In this document: positions 52,893 to 61,078 of the stretch, piece by piece
Layout: each line of letters starts with the position of its first letter
How positions within the stretch are numbered: the stretch's first letter is position 1
Assembly (NCBI RefSeq): GCF_000612505.1
Contig: NZ_CP004078.1
Location: 3,077,252-3,141,251 of the forward strand
Length of the DNA stretch: 64,000 nt
Direction: 5' to 3'
Source of the DNA: Paenibacillus sabinae T27
Lineage (GTDB): Bacteria > Bacillota > Bacilli > Paenibacillales > Paenibacillaceae
Made by a program: the position numbers and the translations under genes
Notes under the pieces: model-generated
Database searches by the model: none
Seen by the model: the letters and a program-made list of their open reading frames with translations, nothing else
What the model was told of the DNA's origin: nothing

Positions 52893-52952
52893 GTCCTCTC
52901 CTCCTTTGCGTTATGAATAATATTTTCAGCTAAATTGACTACGGTAAAAAAA

Positions 52953-54272
52953 TTACACCAGCGTTTCGACAAAAGCCTTTTCGAATGCTTGCTCCAAATC
53001 AGCGATCAAATCATCGGCATTTTCCAAACCGATGGAAAGACGGACCGTTTCCGGCTTAATACCGGCAAAGCTCTGTTCTTCGGCGTTCAACTCGCCATGT
53101 GTGGTCTTCGGCGAATTGATGATCAACGACCGGGCATCGCCTACATTGGCGTGGTAGCTGAACAGCTCCACCGAATTAAGGAAGATCTTAAGCTGCTCCT
53201 CATTTCCTTTGAAGCCAAAGGAGAAGATCGAGCCGGCGCCTTTCGGGAAATACTTGTCGGCAAGCGCTTTGTATGGGCTCCCTTCGGCTACAGGATGATT
53301 AACCCAGCTAACTTTGTCGCTGCTTTGCAGGTATTGTACGATTTTCAGCGCATTGGACACCTGCTTGTCAATCCGCTCGGACAGTGTAACAATGCCCTGA
53401 ATCAGCAGGAAAGCATCGAACGGGCTCAGCGAAGCGCCAAAATAAGCCAGGTAACTGAGCCGGATTCTGGTCGTAAACGGCGCACCCGGGAACACCTCCA
53501 GAAAGCTGCGTTCACGCCCTGTCGCCTGATCCCGCAGCAGATACTGTGGCTCTTCAAAATGCGGGAATTTACCATTGCTCCAGTCAAACTTGCCATTTTC
53601 CACAATGACTCCGCCAAGCGTTGTTCCATGCCCGCCGATCGCCTTGGTCGCCGAATAAATGATGATGTCCGCTCCATGAGCGAAAGAGTCGAACAAATAT
53701 GGAGTACCGAAGGTATTGTCGATAACTAACGGAATTCCGTTGTCATGCGCAATTTCGGCAATGGCTTCAACATCCAGGATGGTCGCATTCGGGTTGCTGA
53801 TGCTCTCGATCAGTACCGCTTTGGTGTCCGGCCCGATGCCTTGGCGGAACGCTTCAGGATCATCCGAGTTCTCCACAAAATCGACATGAACATTGAATTT
53901 GGGGAACAGATGCTTGATCGCGTCGAACGTTCCCCCGTACAGCCTGGGCGTAGTTAAAATTCTTCCTCCGCCTTCGGCCAGATTGAGCAGCGTATAAGCG
54001 ACAGCCGCCATTCCCGATGCGACAGCGACAGCGCCGCTGCCATTGTCCAGGGCGGTCAGCCGCTGCTCAAGCACATCAACGGTCGGATTTCCAATCCGTG
54101 TGTACAGAAAGCCAGCTTCCTCCAGGCCAAACAATCTCTCGGCCCGTTCCACGCTGCCCAAATCATAGGAAGCCGTCTGATAAATCGGTACGGCAACCGC
54201 ATAATTATGATCGCTCGATTGGTAGCCCGCTCTTACCTTCAATGTGTCAAAGCCCAATGATTTCTCGCTCAT
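52953..54272 (-). CDS. metY: O-acetylhomoserine sulfhydrylase (aminocarboxypropyltransferase), MetY-type
   Basis: 439 aa, the usual length. PLP fold-type I enzyme of the Cys/Met metabolism family: YTRIGNPTVDVLEQRLTALD, NPNATILDVEAIAEIA, VIDNTFGTPYLF, and the Schiff-base Lys in YSATKAIGGHGT (about residue 209). It makes homocysteine from O-acetylhomoserine and sulfide, or methionine directly from methanethiol. Second gene of the nitrogenase-like operon, so its likely substrate here is the thiol released by the reductase (inference). A gap of 41 bases separates it from the NifX-like gene upstream. Confidence 0.95.
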   Translation of the reverse strand: MSEKSLGFDTLKVRAGYQSSDHNYAVAVPIYQTASYDLGSVERAERLFGLEEAGFLYTRIGNPTVDVLEQRLTALDNGSGAVAVASGMAAVAYTLLNLAEGGGRILTTPRLYGGTFDAIKHLFPKFNVHVDFVENSDDPEAFRQGIGPDTKAVLIESISNPNATILDVEAIAEIAHDNGIPLVIDNTFGTPYLFDSFAHGADIIIYSATKAIGGHGTTLGGVIVENGKFDWSNGKFPHFEEPQYLLRDQATGRERSFLEVFPGAPFTTRIRLSYLAYFGASLSPFDAFLLIQGIVTLSERIDKQVSNALKIVQYLQSSDKVSWVNHPVAEGSPYKALADKYFPKGAGSIFSFGFKGNEEQLKIFLNSVELFSYHANVGDARSLIINSPKTTHGELNAEEQSFAGIKPETVRLSIGLENADDLIADLEQAFEKAFVETLV

Positions 54273-54313
54273 TCCGATTCCCCTTTTCGAATAGTGTTAT
54301 AAAGATTAATACC

Positions 54314-54664
54314 TTACTTTAAAATGGCCCCCTGCCTTGACTGAAGAAAGGTCAGCAGTCTGCCCAAAGCTTGTTCAATCGGGGCCTCTACGGCCAGAGC
54401 CGTGATTCCCTGCTTATGAAGAACCCCCGCAGCCCCTGGACCGATTCGGCCTACCAGTACATATGAACAATCCGCCAAAGACTCAGCCACAGCGTTAAGC
54501 CGGTTTTGCTCATGCCCGTTCAAGCTTGCCGGACTGCCGATTTTCCGGTTCTCGGATTGTACATACAGGCCTTCCTCATCGATTTCGTAGATGATAAACC
54601 GGTCGCATTGGCCAAAATGCTGGTTCACGGAATATCCGTCTGAACTGCCTACTGCCACTTTCAT
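54314..54664 (-). CDS. NifX/NifB-C-type dinitrogenase cofactor-domain protein
   Basis: 116 aa, a single Nif-cofactor domain (PF02579): MKVAVGSSDGYSVNQHFGQCDRF with the His of NQHFGQ, then VLVGRIGPGAAGVLHKQGI. In nitrogen fixers such domains bind NifB-co or FeMo-co precursors during delivery. First gene of the operon with metY and the two component-1-like genes; a cofactor-carrier role for that enzyme is the natural inference. Two SD-like stretches precede it; AAGGAG about 12 bases before the ATG is the closer. Confidence 0.88.
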   Translation of the reverse strand: MKVAVGSSDGYSVNQHFGQCDRFIIYEIDEEGLYVQSENRKIGSPASLNGHEQNRLNAVAESLADCSYVLVGRIGPGAAGVLHKQGITALAVEAPIEQALGRLLTFLQSRQGAILK

Positions 54665-54766
54665 TTCCTCTCAACTCCTTCAACTATTAATTCGCAGATT
54701 CCCCTCCTTGAGAAAATAAAGAGACCCGCTGTTAATCAAGCAGGCCTCCAATGGTTTTGGTCGGCG

Positions 54767-54782
54767 TGTGACATATTTCACA
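54767..54782. promoter_or_regulatory. Fnr-type (CRP/Fnr) binding site
   Basis: TGTGACATATTTCACA: a perfect TGTGA-N6-TCACA dyad, the Fnr consensus of Bacillus. It lies about 105 bases upstream of the NifX-like start codon. No good -10 is found 41.5 bases downstream of its centre, so the promoter it would activate is unclear. Confidence 0.65.
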
Positions 54783-54834
54783 AATCGAACTAGCCAAAAT
54801 ATCAAAAGAAACGACTTATCATTCTTTTAATATC

Positions 54835-54878
54835 AAAAAAGGCCGGAGCGATCCTGTCTGTCAGGAAGCATCCGGCCT
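54835..54878 (-). terminator. Leader terminator (possible attenuator) upstream of the nitrogenase-like operon
   Basis: AGGCCGGA / TCCGGCCT stem with an inner TCCTG / CAGGA stem, followed by TTTTTTG on the minus strand. It lies between the promoter at 54966-54938 and the first gene, so transcription from that promoter must read through it. Confidence 0.85.
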
Positions 54879-54908
54879 GCGGTTAACCGCTCGGCTAAGC
54901 AGATAAAC

Positions 54909-54966
54909 AGTAAATACCAATAGATTTACTTTGTTTTAATATAACGATTACGCTAGCAAAATTCAA
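54909..54966 (-). promoter_or_regulatory. Promoter and dyad of the nitrogenase-like operon
   Basis: On the minus strand: -35 TTGAAT (54966-54961), 17-base spacer, -10 TATATT (54943-54938). The perfect inverted repeat AGTAAAT-N8-ATTTACT (54909-54930) lies at the predicted start point: a repressor site or a 5' RNA hairpin. Confidence 0.55.
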
Positions 54967-55010
54967 TCCCTGAATCGTGAAATAAATGTGATCTTTTCCA
55001 GAAAATCATG

Positions 55011-55042
55011 AAAAACGGCAAGCCTCATTACGAGACTTGCCG
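55011..55042 (-). terminator. PFOR operon terminator
   Basis: CGGCAAG / CTTGCCG stem followed by TTTTTC on the minus strand, shortly after the PFOR stop. Confidence 0.85.
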
Positions 55043-55068
55043 ATAAACTTTAAGCGATACAAAAGTTC

Positions 55069-57372
55069 TTACAGTTCCGGATGCTCATGCTTCGCTTTGA
55101 GACGGCTCCAGCGGCGCTCAACTTCATCTTTGAAGTTGTTCAGAGCAGCTTCGTTCTCTTCCTTAAGTAGATGCTTGGTTTTACCCATGCCTTTGAGCCA
55201 TTCGGTAACGTCGACGCGCTTCTCCTTCTCTTCCGGATTGTACGTAATCGTGGTAACGCCTTGCTCCACTTCATACAACGGGAAGAAGCAGGAATCAACC
55301 GCGAGGGATACCAGTTTGGTGCCAACATTGTCCTCGGTCATCCAGTTCAGCGGGCAGGCAGACAAGATTTTGCCATACACAAGCCCTTCGTTCTGAGCGT
55401 ACCATTGGGCTTTGGCGGCTTTCTTCACCAAATCCTGCGGGAATGCTTCGCTGCCCGTGAACACATAAGGAATATTGGTGGCAGCCATAATTTGCGGCGT
55501 ATCTTTATGCTGCGTCACTTTACCTTTTTGCGTCTTGCCGATGCTGGATGTCGATGTGCGGTGACCGATCGGCGTCGAATATGATTGCTGTGCACCTGTA
55601 TTCATATAACCTTCGTTGTCATATTCCAAAACGATCATTTTGTGTCCGCGAAGCGCAGCGCCGATTGCCGGTCCCATACCGATGTCCATGCCGCCGTCGC
55701 CGGTAACCATAACAAAGGTAAAGTCATCTTTCAGGTTCAGATGATCAAGCTCGCCGCGGCGTTTGCGTTCCCAGAACATTTCAACCACGCCGGACATTGT
55801 CGCGGCCCCGCTTTGGAACAGGTTGTGAATGAAAGTCGATTTATGGGACGAGTAAGGATATCCCGTCGTTGTAACATAGGCGCAGCCTGTATGGTACAGA
55901 GCGACGATATCTCCCTCAATGCCTTTGAAGAACAGCTCCAGACCGGAGAAAATACCGCAGCCCGGACAAGTGCCGTGACCTGGGGACAAACGTTTCGGTT
56001 TAACGGTCAAGCTGCGCATTGGCGGAATCTTAACCTTGAGCTTGCCTGTCTCTTCATCCTTGTCCACAGTAATCAAGCCCGTCTTGAGAGACTCGAATTT
56101 AAGCGGTTTGATCACACGCTTCGGCGCGCTTTCGGTAACGCCCGGATTGTGGCCGTAGTAGTCGAAAGGAACCTTTACTTCACCGGATTCCGCTGCTTCA
56201 ATAGCCAGCTCGAACAGGCTGTGGCCGTCTTCGGCGAAGAAGTCCTTGCCGCCGACACCGTAAATGCGGCCGATGACCTTCGTTGTCGTGTTGCCGTAGG
56301 TGAACAGGGCTGCTTTGATTTCGTTAACCATGTTGCCGCCATGCGCTCCGAAAGAATCCGCGCGGTCGCCGACGGTAATGGCTTTGACGTTCTTCAGCGC
56401 TTCAGCGATTTGCTTCTGCGGGAACGGACGGATCATGTTCGGCGAAATAGCGCCGGCTTTCACGCCTTTCTCGCGCAGCTGGTCGACAACGTCCTTGATG
56501 ATCTCGGAAGCGGAGTTCATCAGGAATACCGCAACCTCGGCATCCTCCATGCGATACTGCGACAGGATTGGATAATGGCGGCCTGTCAGCTCGCCATATT
56601 CTTTGGCGATTTCTTCAAATACTTCCCCGGCATTGTACATAGCCACGGATTGTTGGTATTTGTTGTTGATATAGTCGGGTTCGTTCATGTATGGGCCGAC
56701 AGAAATCGGATTCTCGCGGTCAAGCGTGTCATCATAACCTTTCGGTTGAGGTCCGATAAAGCTTTGGACATCTTCACGGTTCGCGATGGCTTGGACGCGG
56801 CGCTTCTGGTGAGAAGTGAAATATCCGTCCATAGCCACCAGTACTGGAAGGCGAACTTTGGCATGCTCGGCAAGCTTGATTGCCATGATGTTCATATCAT
56901 AAACGGACTGCGGATCCGGACACATCAGGATCGGCCAGCCGGTGTTCAGTGCAAAATACAGGTCGGAGTGATCGCCGTGGATGTTCAGCGGTCCGGAAAT
57001 GGACCGGCAGATGAGGTTCATAACCATTGGCATCCGCGTACCGGATTGAACCGGAAGCTGCTCCAGCATGTACAGGTAGCCTTGTGCGCTTGTCGCGTTA
57101 AATACGCGGCCGCCCGCGGTGGACGCGCCATAGCAAATGCCTGCGGAGCTGTGTTCGCCGTCGGAAGGCACCAGCATGATGTCATGCTGTCCGCTGGCTT
57201 TCATGGAATCGAGGAATTGCGCAACCTCCGTCGACGGGGAGATCGGGAAATAGCCCATCACATGATAGTTGATTTGATGTGCAGCGTAGGCTGCCATTTC
57301 ATTGCCGGATTCATATAAAAACTTCTGCTCCACCTTGGCGGAGCCGACTTCTTTTTCGTAATCGATAGCCAT
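55069..57372 (-). CDS. Pyruvate (2-oxoacid):ferredoxin oxidoreductase, fused alpha-beta subunit
   Basis: 767 aa. The alpha part (residues 1-430) has YFPISPSTEVAQ, SDGEHSSAGICYGASTAGG and ICRSISGPLNIHGDHSD. The beta part (about residues 470-767) has GTCPGCGI and HTGCAYV cysteines for the proximal 4Fe-4S cluster, and the thiamine-diphosphate motif GDGGMDIGMG...YDNEGYMNTG. The reaction oxidises pyruvate or another 2-oxoacid with CoA and reduces ferredoxin or flavodoxin. Second gene of a two-gene operon, 25 bases after the gamma-delta gene. Low-potential electrons from it could feed the nitrogenase-like enzyme encoded next. Confidence 0.92.
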   Translation of the reverse strand: MAIDYEKEVGSAKVEQKFLYESGNEMAAYAAHQINYHVMGYFPISPSTEVAQFLDSMKASGQHDIMLVPSDGEHSSAGICYGASTAGGRVFNATSAQGYLYMLEQLPVQSGTRMPMVMNLICRSISGPLNIHGDHSDLYFALNTGWPILMCPDPQSVYDMNIMAIKLAEHAKVRLPVLVAMDGYFTSHQKRRVQAIANREDVQSFIGPQPKGYDDTLDRENPISVGPYMNEPDYINNKYQQSVAMYNAGEVFEEIAKEYGELTGRHYPILSQYRMEDAEVAVFLMNSASEIIKDVVDQLREKGVKAGAISPNMIRPFPQKQIAEALKNVKAITVGDRADSFGAHGGNMVNEIKAALFTYGNTTTKVIGRIYGVGGKDFFAEDGHSLFELAIEAAESGEVKVPFDYYGHNPGVTESAPKRVIKPLKFESLKTGLITVDKDEETGKLKVKIPPMRSLTVKPKRLSPGHGTCPGCGIFSGLELFFKGIEGDIVALYHTGCAYVTTTGYPYSSHKSTFIHNLFQSGAATMSGVVEMFWERKRRGELDHLNLKDDFTFVMVTGDGGMDIGMGPAIGAALRGHKMIVLEYDNEGYMNTGAQQSYSTPIGHRTSTSSIGKTQKGKVTQHKDTPQIMAATNIPYVFTGSEAFPQDLVKKAAKAQWYAQNEGLVYGKILSACPLNWMTEDNVGTKLVSLAVDSCFFPLYEVEQGVTTITYNPEEKEKRVDVTEWLKGMGKTKHLLKEENEAALNNFKDEVERRWSRLKAKHEHPEL

Positions 57373-57397
57373 TAGTGTTCCACCTTTCTCTCGGGAT

Positions 57398-58414
57398 TTA
57401 GATCTGGTTTACAAGATCAAACGTGTGACGGACCGTATTGGCTTCCGCAAAGCCTTCCTTCTCGCGCGCACGGGAGAGTGCGGAGGTCGGGCAGGCTTCC
57501 ACACATTTGAGGCAGCCTTTACAGTATTGATAATCGATCCCTTTCAGGAACATCATCGATTTGCCTTTTTTATTGACCTTCTCTTCCCAAACGAAGCACA
57601 TATCCGGACAAACCGTGTCGCACTCCGCGCAGTTAATGCAAGACTCGTTGTCATATACCGGCACAAGCCCGGAACGGGAAATACTGAGATCCTTCAAGAA
57701 GGTTGTTCCCGGATTGATGATGGTGCCGCCAATCGGCTGGGTCTCGTATCCGAGCGGCGAAGTGTCGGACCGTACGAACTCCGGCATACTCTCGCCTTCC
57801 GGCAGTTCAAACGTTTGGAACTTCACTTCATTATAGCCGCGGTCGAAAGTCGTGATGGCCGATTGAACCGCTTGAGGATATTTCTTGCCGAGCGACTTCT
57901 CGATAACGCTCTTCATTGTATTAGGATCAAGGAACGGGCAGAGGCGGAACAGACCGCCAAGCATCGCCATGTTAACGCGGTTCTTCTCTTCCAGCGCGAT
58001 AATGGTTGCATCGACAACGGCGATTGTGCCCGCGGTTACACCAAGCAGTTCCTTCAGCTCTTCCGGAGATTTCGCAGAGTTGACCAGAACCGTGCTTTCT
58101 GCGGTAATGCCGCTTGTTACATTAACAATCTTGCCCATGGCTTCGTGAAACACGGCAACGACATGCGGCCGTTCAACTGGCGAAGTATCGCGGATCGGCG
58201 TATTTAAATCGCAGAAACGGATATGCGCTTTAACCGGCGAACCTTTCTTCTCCGAACCATAAGACGAGAAGCTGACGCCATTCATATTCGCGCCTACTAC
58301 CCCTGCTTCAGCCAGCATTTTACCGGCCAGGTTCGCGCCGAGACCTCCTATGGATTCGAGACGGATCTCGAAAAACCCGAGTTCGTTCACTTTCGGTAAT
58401 TGTACCACCGACAT
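57398..58414 (-). CDS. 2-oxoacid:ferredoxin oxidoreductase, fused gamma-delta subunit
   Basis: 338 aa. The gamma domain (residues 1-190) has GGLGANLAGKMLAEAG and GSPVKAHIRF. The C-terminal delta domain is a two-cluster ferredoxin with CINCAECDTVC and CKGCLKCVEACP (about residues 258-310), the electron exit path of the complex. It is the partner of the fused alpha-beta protein. Such a two-chain arrangement is uncommon in aerobic Bacilli and more like PFORs of anaerobes and nitrogen fixers. AAAGGGG precedes the ATG. Confidence 0.92.
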   Translation of the reverse strand: MSVVQLPKVNELGFFEIRLESIGGLGANLAGKMLAEAGVVGANMNGVSFSSYGSEKKGSPVKAHIRFCDLNTPIRDTSPVERPHVVAVFHEAMGKIVNVTSGITAESTVLVNSAKSPEELKELLGVTAGTIAVVDATIIALEEKNRVNMAMLGGLFRLCPFLDPNTMKSVIEKSLGKKYPQAVQSAITTFDRGYNEVKFQTFELPEGESMPEFVRSDTSPLGYETQPIGGTIINPGTTFLKDLSISRSGLVPVYDNESCINCAECDTVCPDMCFVWEEKVNKKGKSMMFLKGIDYQYCKGCLKCVEACPTSALSRAREKEGFAEANTVRHTFDLVNQI

Positions 58415-58919
58415 AACCCCTTTCTTCTGTGTCAGCTAGAATAACATCCTGAATGACTTTTTCAAAATTGTACCTTGATTCTGGAACAAGTGAAGTGATA
58501 AATCTTGCATACAGCGGCTCAAGAGAATCACAATAATTTATAAAATGCCTATAATTCTCTTATATGCGACAGAACGGCGTAACAGTGAGAGAAAGAAACC
58601 TTCCATGAAAATCAGTAAATGTGTACAAAATATGTCTCCAACTCAACTGTGACATTTGTTACCTTTAATCTAACAAAAAAATTAAAAATTAAGATGTTAA
58701 ATTTGTCACATTGATAATGATCAAAATAACCTTATATGAAAGAAAAAAATAACGATCTTCCTTCACATCCGGTTTTTGCATAAAAAAAACTTCCCCCAGG
58801 GCCGCTTTTGAGGCCGGAGGAAGTTTCTTTTTTCTCTTTTTTGCTTTCTTCGAAAAATGAATGTAATGCAAAGTGATTTTCACAAAATAATCAAAAAATA
58901 AATCGGTAAATTTCCAGCC
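58415..58919 (-). other. Upstream region of the PFOR operon
   Basis: 505 bases, very A/T-rich, with no supported gene. On the minus strand it contains the pncB terminator (58782-58838), then two degenerate Fnr-like dyads, TGTTA-N6-TCACA (58695-58710) and TGTGA-N6-TTACC (58648-58663), 47 bases apart. I could not settle a -35/-10 pair. The long untranslated stretch from the dyads to the ATG is about 230 bases. Confidence 0.45.
58782..58838. terminator. Terminator of the NAD-salvage operon (pncB end)
   Basis: AAACTTCC / GGAAGTTT stem with GGCC pairs inside, followed on the minus strand by TTTTTTTTATG and flanked by Ts on the other strand as well. Confidence 0.85.
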
Positions 58920-60371
58920 CTATTCCCGGTCTGACATCATATGCGCCTTGATCAGCTCCTGCTTCCGGTTCCAGACCGTCTCGCTTAGGCTGACCCGGTA
59001 TACCTCCGGATTGAGCTTGCGCAGGTATTCCGGCCAGAACAGGCTAAGCTGCTCCCGGTGATAACGGCGAATCTCCTCCAGTCCCGGAAGAGTGTATACC
59101 TGAAAGCCGTTCACAAAAATAGGCTCCAGCATCGGCATCGCCTCGTAGCGTTCCACGTTCTTCTGCAAATAAGGATGCAGCGGGTTAAACAGCTTCAGTG
59201 GACGGCCGCTGCGCGGACGATCCTCGTCCGGGTAGCTGATATAATCGGACATCGCTTTTCCGTTCGTGCCGATGATGCGGTAGACTTCCTTTTTGCCGGG
59301 CGTAGACACTTTCTCCGGGTTGGAGGAAATCTTGATGGTAGGCACCATCTCTCCGTCCTTCGACTCAATCTCCACCAGCTTGTATACGCCGCCAAGCGAA
59401 GGCTGGTCGGATGCGGTGATCAGCTGTGTGCCGACGCCCCAGGAGTCGATCGCAGCCCCCTGCAGCTTGAGGTTGGAAATCGTGTTCTCGTCCAGATCGT
59501 TGCTCGCGACGATTTTGACATACTCGAGGCCTGCCTCGTCCAGCATCTTCCGCGCCTGAATGGAGAGATACGCCAGGTCGCCGCTGTCCAGCCGGATCGC
59601 ATTCATCCGCTTCCCGCCGGCTTCCAGCTTCTTCGCTGTAGCGATGGCGTTTGGCACGCCGCTGCGCAGCGTATCAAACGTATCGACCAGCAGCGTAACT
59701 CCGTCAGGGAGCACCTTGGCATAGGTGTCGAACGCTTCCTGCTCGCTGCCGAAGCTCTGCACCCAGGAATGGGCGTGGGTTCCCTTGGCGGGGATGCCGA
59801 ACATCCGGCCGGCCAGAAGATTGGACGTGGCGTCGAAGCCGGCAATATAAGCCGCACGTGTGCCCCAAATGGCCGCATCGGCCTCCTGGGCCCGCCGGGT
59901 GCCGAATTCCATCAGAATATCGTCACCCGCCACCTGCTTGATCCGCGCTGCCTTCGAGGCGATCAGTGTCTGGAAATTCATAAAATTCAGAATCGCCGTC
60001 TCGACCAGCTGGGCTTCCATTATCGTGCCCTCGACCCGAATCAGCGGCTCTTCAGGAAACACCAGCGCGCCTTCTTTCATCGAATGAATCGTCCCATGAA
60101 AATGGAACTGCCGCAGCTCCTCCAGGAAAGCCGGCGCGTAATTCTCCTCTTGTTCCGACAGGTAGCGGATATCCTCCTCCGTAAACCGGAGCGAAGCGAT
60201 ATACCCTACAATCCGCTCCAGACCGGCAAACACGGCAAAGCCGTTGCCAAAGGGCAGCTTGCGGAAGTACCCTTCAAACACGGCGCGCCGCTTATGGGTA
60301 CCGTTCACCCAATGGGCGTACATCATATTGATCTGATATTTATCCGTATGCAGTGCAAGCTCTCTGTTCAA
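58920..60371 (-). CDS. pncB: Nicotinate phosphoribosyltransferase
   Basis: 483 aa from TTG 60371, 8 bases after AGGAG. The NAPRTase family signature includes TDKYQINMMYAHW, FGTRRAQEADAAIWG, the GTHAHSWVQSF block with the phosphohistidine-type His, and RLDSGDLAYLS. It converts nicotinate and PRPP, with ATP hydrolysis, to nicotinate mononucleotide in NAD salvage. Last gene of the operon nrtR-pncA-pncB, followed by a terminator. Confidence 0.96.
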   Translation of the reverse strand: MNRELALHTDKYQINMMYAHWVNGTHKRRAVFEGYFRKLPFGNGFAVFAGLERIVGYIASLRFTEEDIRYLSEQEENYAPAFLEELRQFHFHGTIHSMKEGALVFPEEPLIRVEGTIMEAQLVETAILNFMNFQTLIASKAARIKQVAGDDILMEFGTRRAQEADAAIWGTRAAYIAGFDATSNLLAGRMFGIPAKGTHAHSWVQSFGSEQEAFDTYAKVLPDGVTLLVDTFDTLRSGVPNAIATAKKLEAGGKRMNAIRLDSGDLAYLSIQARKMLDEAGLEYVKIVASNDLDENTISNLKLQGAAIDSWGVGTQLITASDQPSLGGVYKLVEIESKDGEMVPTIKISSNPEKVSTPGKKEVYRIIGTNGKAMSDYISYPDEDRPRSGRPLKLFNPLHPYLQKNVERYEAMPMLEPIFVNGFQVYTLPGLEEIRRYHREQLSLFWPEYLRKLNPEVYRVSLSETVWNRKQELIKAHMMSDRE

Positions 60372-60465
60372 CTCATCATCTCCTGTCAATGCTGCCCGCT
60401 TTTCCTTAACAAGGCGGAAAAAAGCGGCTATCCGCCGCTTCCCAACCGTATGCCTCTTCTATGTT

Positions 60466-61017
60466 CTATACGACTTGCCCGTCTTTAACCACCTTCGCGC
60501 CAAGGCTTCCGGTAAAATGCCCGAGCGCCCATACATGTCCTTCAGGATTGAAGCTGGCTACGGCGTCCTCATGAACAACGATGGAAAAGCCTTTATTGTA
60601 AGCATCCACTGCAGTATGAAGCACGCATATATCCGTGCAGACACCGATCAGGTGCAGCTCTCCGACTCCCCGTTCCCGCAGCTTCAGCTCCAAATCCGTG
60701 CCGCAAAAAGCGCTGTAGCGCGTCTTATCCATCCAATAGATGTCACTTCGGCGGGCTTCATATACATCCTTCAGCTTTCCGTAAAGCTCCCGGCCCTCGC
60801 TCCCCCGGAGGTTATGCGGCGGAAACAGCCGGCTCTCCGGATGAAAGACATCCTCCTTGTCGTGCAAATCGACGGCCATGACCACAAAGTCGCCGTTATC
60901 CGCGAACTCCCGGGTCAACCGGCAGATCCGGTCCTCGATCTCCACCGCAGGCTGTCCCACCGGAAGGCTGCCGTCTACGAAATCCTTCGTGTAATCGATT
61001 ACGATCAGAGCTTTCAT
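60466..61017 (-). CDS. pncA: Nicotinamidase
   Basis: 183 aa from ATG 61017, 8 bases after GGAGG; upstream in-frame ATGs have no site. The isochorismatase fold has Asp8 (IDYTKDF), metal-binding DLHDKEDVFH-type region, a Lys in DKTRYSAF, and the nucleophilic Cys in GVCTDICVLHTA. It hydrolyses nicotinamide to nicotinate, which PncB, encoded about 95 bases downstream, then uses. Confidence 0.94.
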   Translation of the reverse strand: MKALIVIDYTKDFVDGSLPVGQPAVEIEDRICRLTREFADNGDFVVMAVDLHDKEDVFHPESRLFPPHNLRGSEGRELYGKLKDVYEARRSDIYWMDKTRYSAFCGTDLELKLRERGVGELHLIGVCTDICVLHTAVDAYNKGFSIVVHEDAVASFNPEGHVWALGHFTGSLGAKVVKDGQVV

Positions 61018-61078
61018 CCAAACTGCCTCCTCCCGCATAATTCCAGCTTCTCCCCCTCGGCCGTACTTCAACCGTGAA

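Larger units (their letters stand above)
54665..55068 (-). other. Regulatory region of the nitrogenase-like operon
   Basis: About 400 bases without a gene. In minus-strand order: the PFOR terminator, a sigma-A-like promoter, a dyad over the start point, a strong leader terminator, an A/T-rich inverted repeat (AAAAGAA / TTCTTTT, about 54799-54835), a perfect Fnr-type dyad, and the ribosome-binding site of the first gene. Confidence 0.6.

Noticed and set aside
54767..54782. Reading the TGTGA...TCACA dyad as a GlnR/TnrA site
   Set aside because: GlnR needs a 7-base spacer between half-sites; this dyad has 6, which matches Fnr/CRP instead.
55585..57318. A 577-codon plus-strand frame opposite the PFOR alpha-beta gene
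   Set aside because: Antisense shadow of a highly conserved gene; composition and lack of any start signals argue against a real gene.
58689..58883. 64-codon frame in the PFOR upstream region
   Set aside because: It runs through the pncB terminator, is Lys-rich because of A/T content and lacks a ribosome-binding site.
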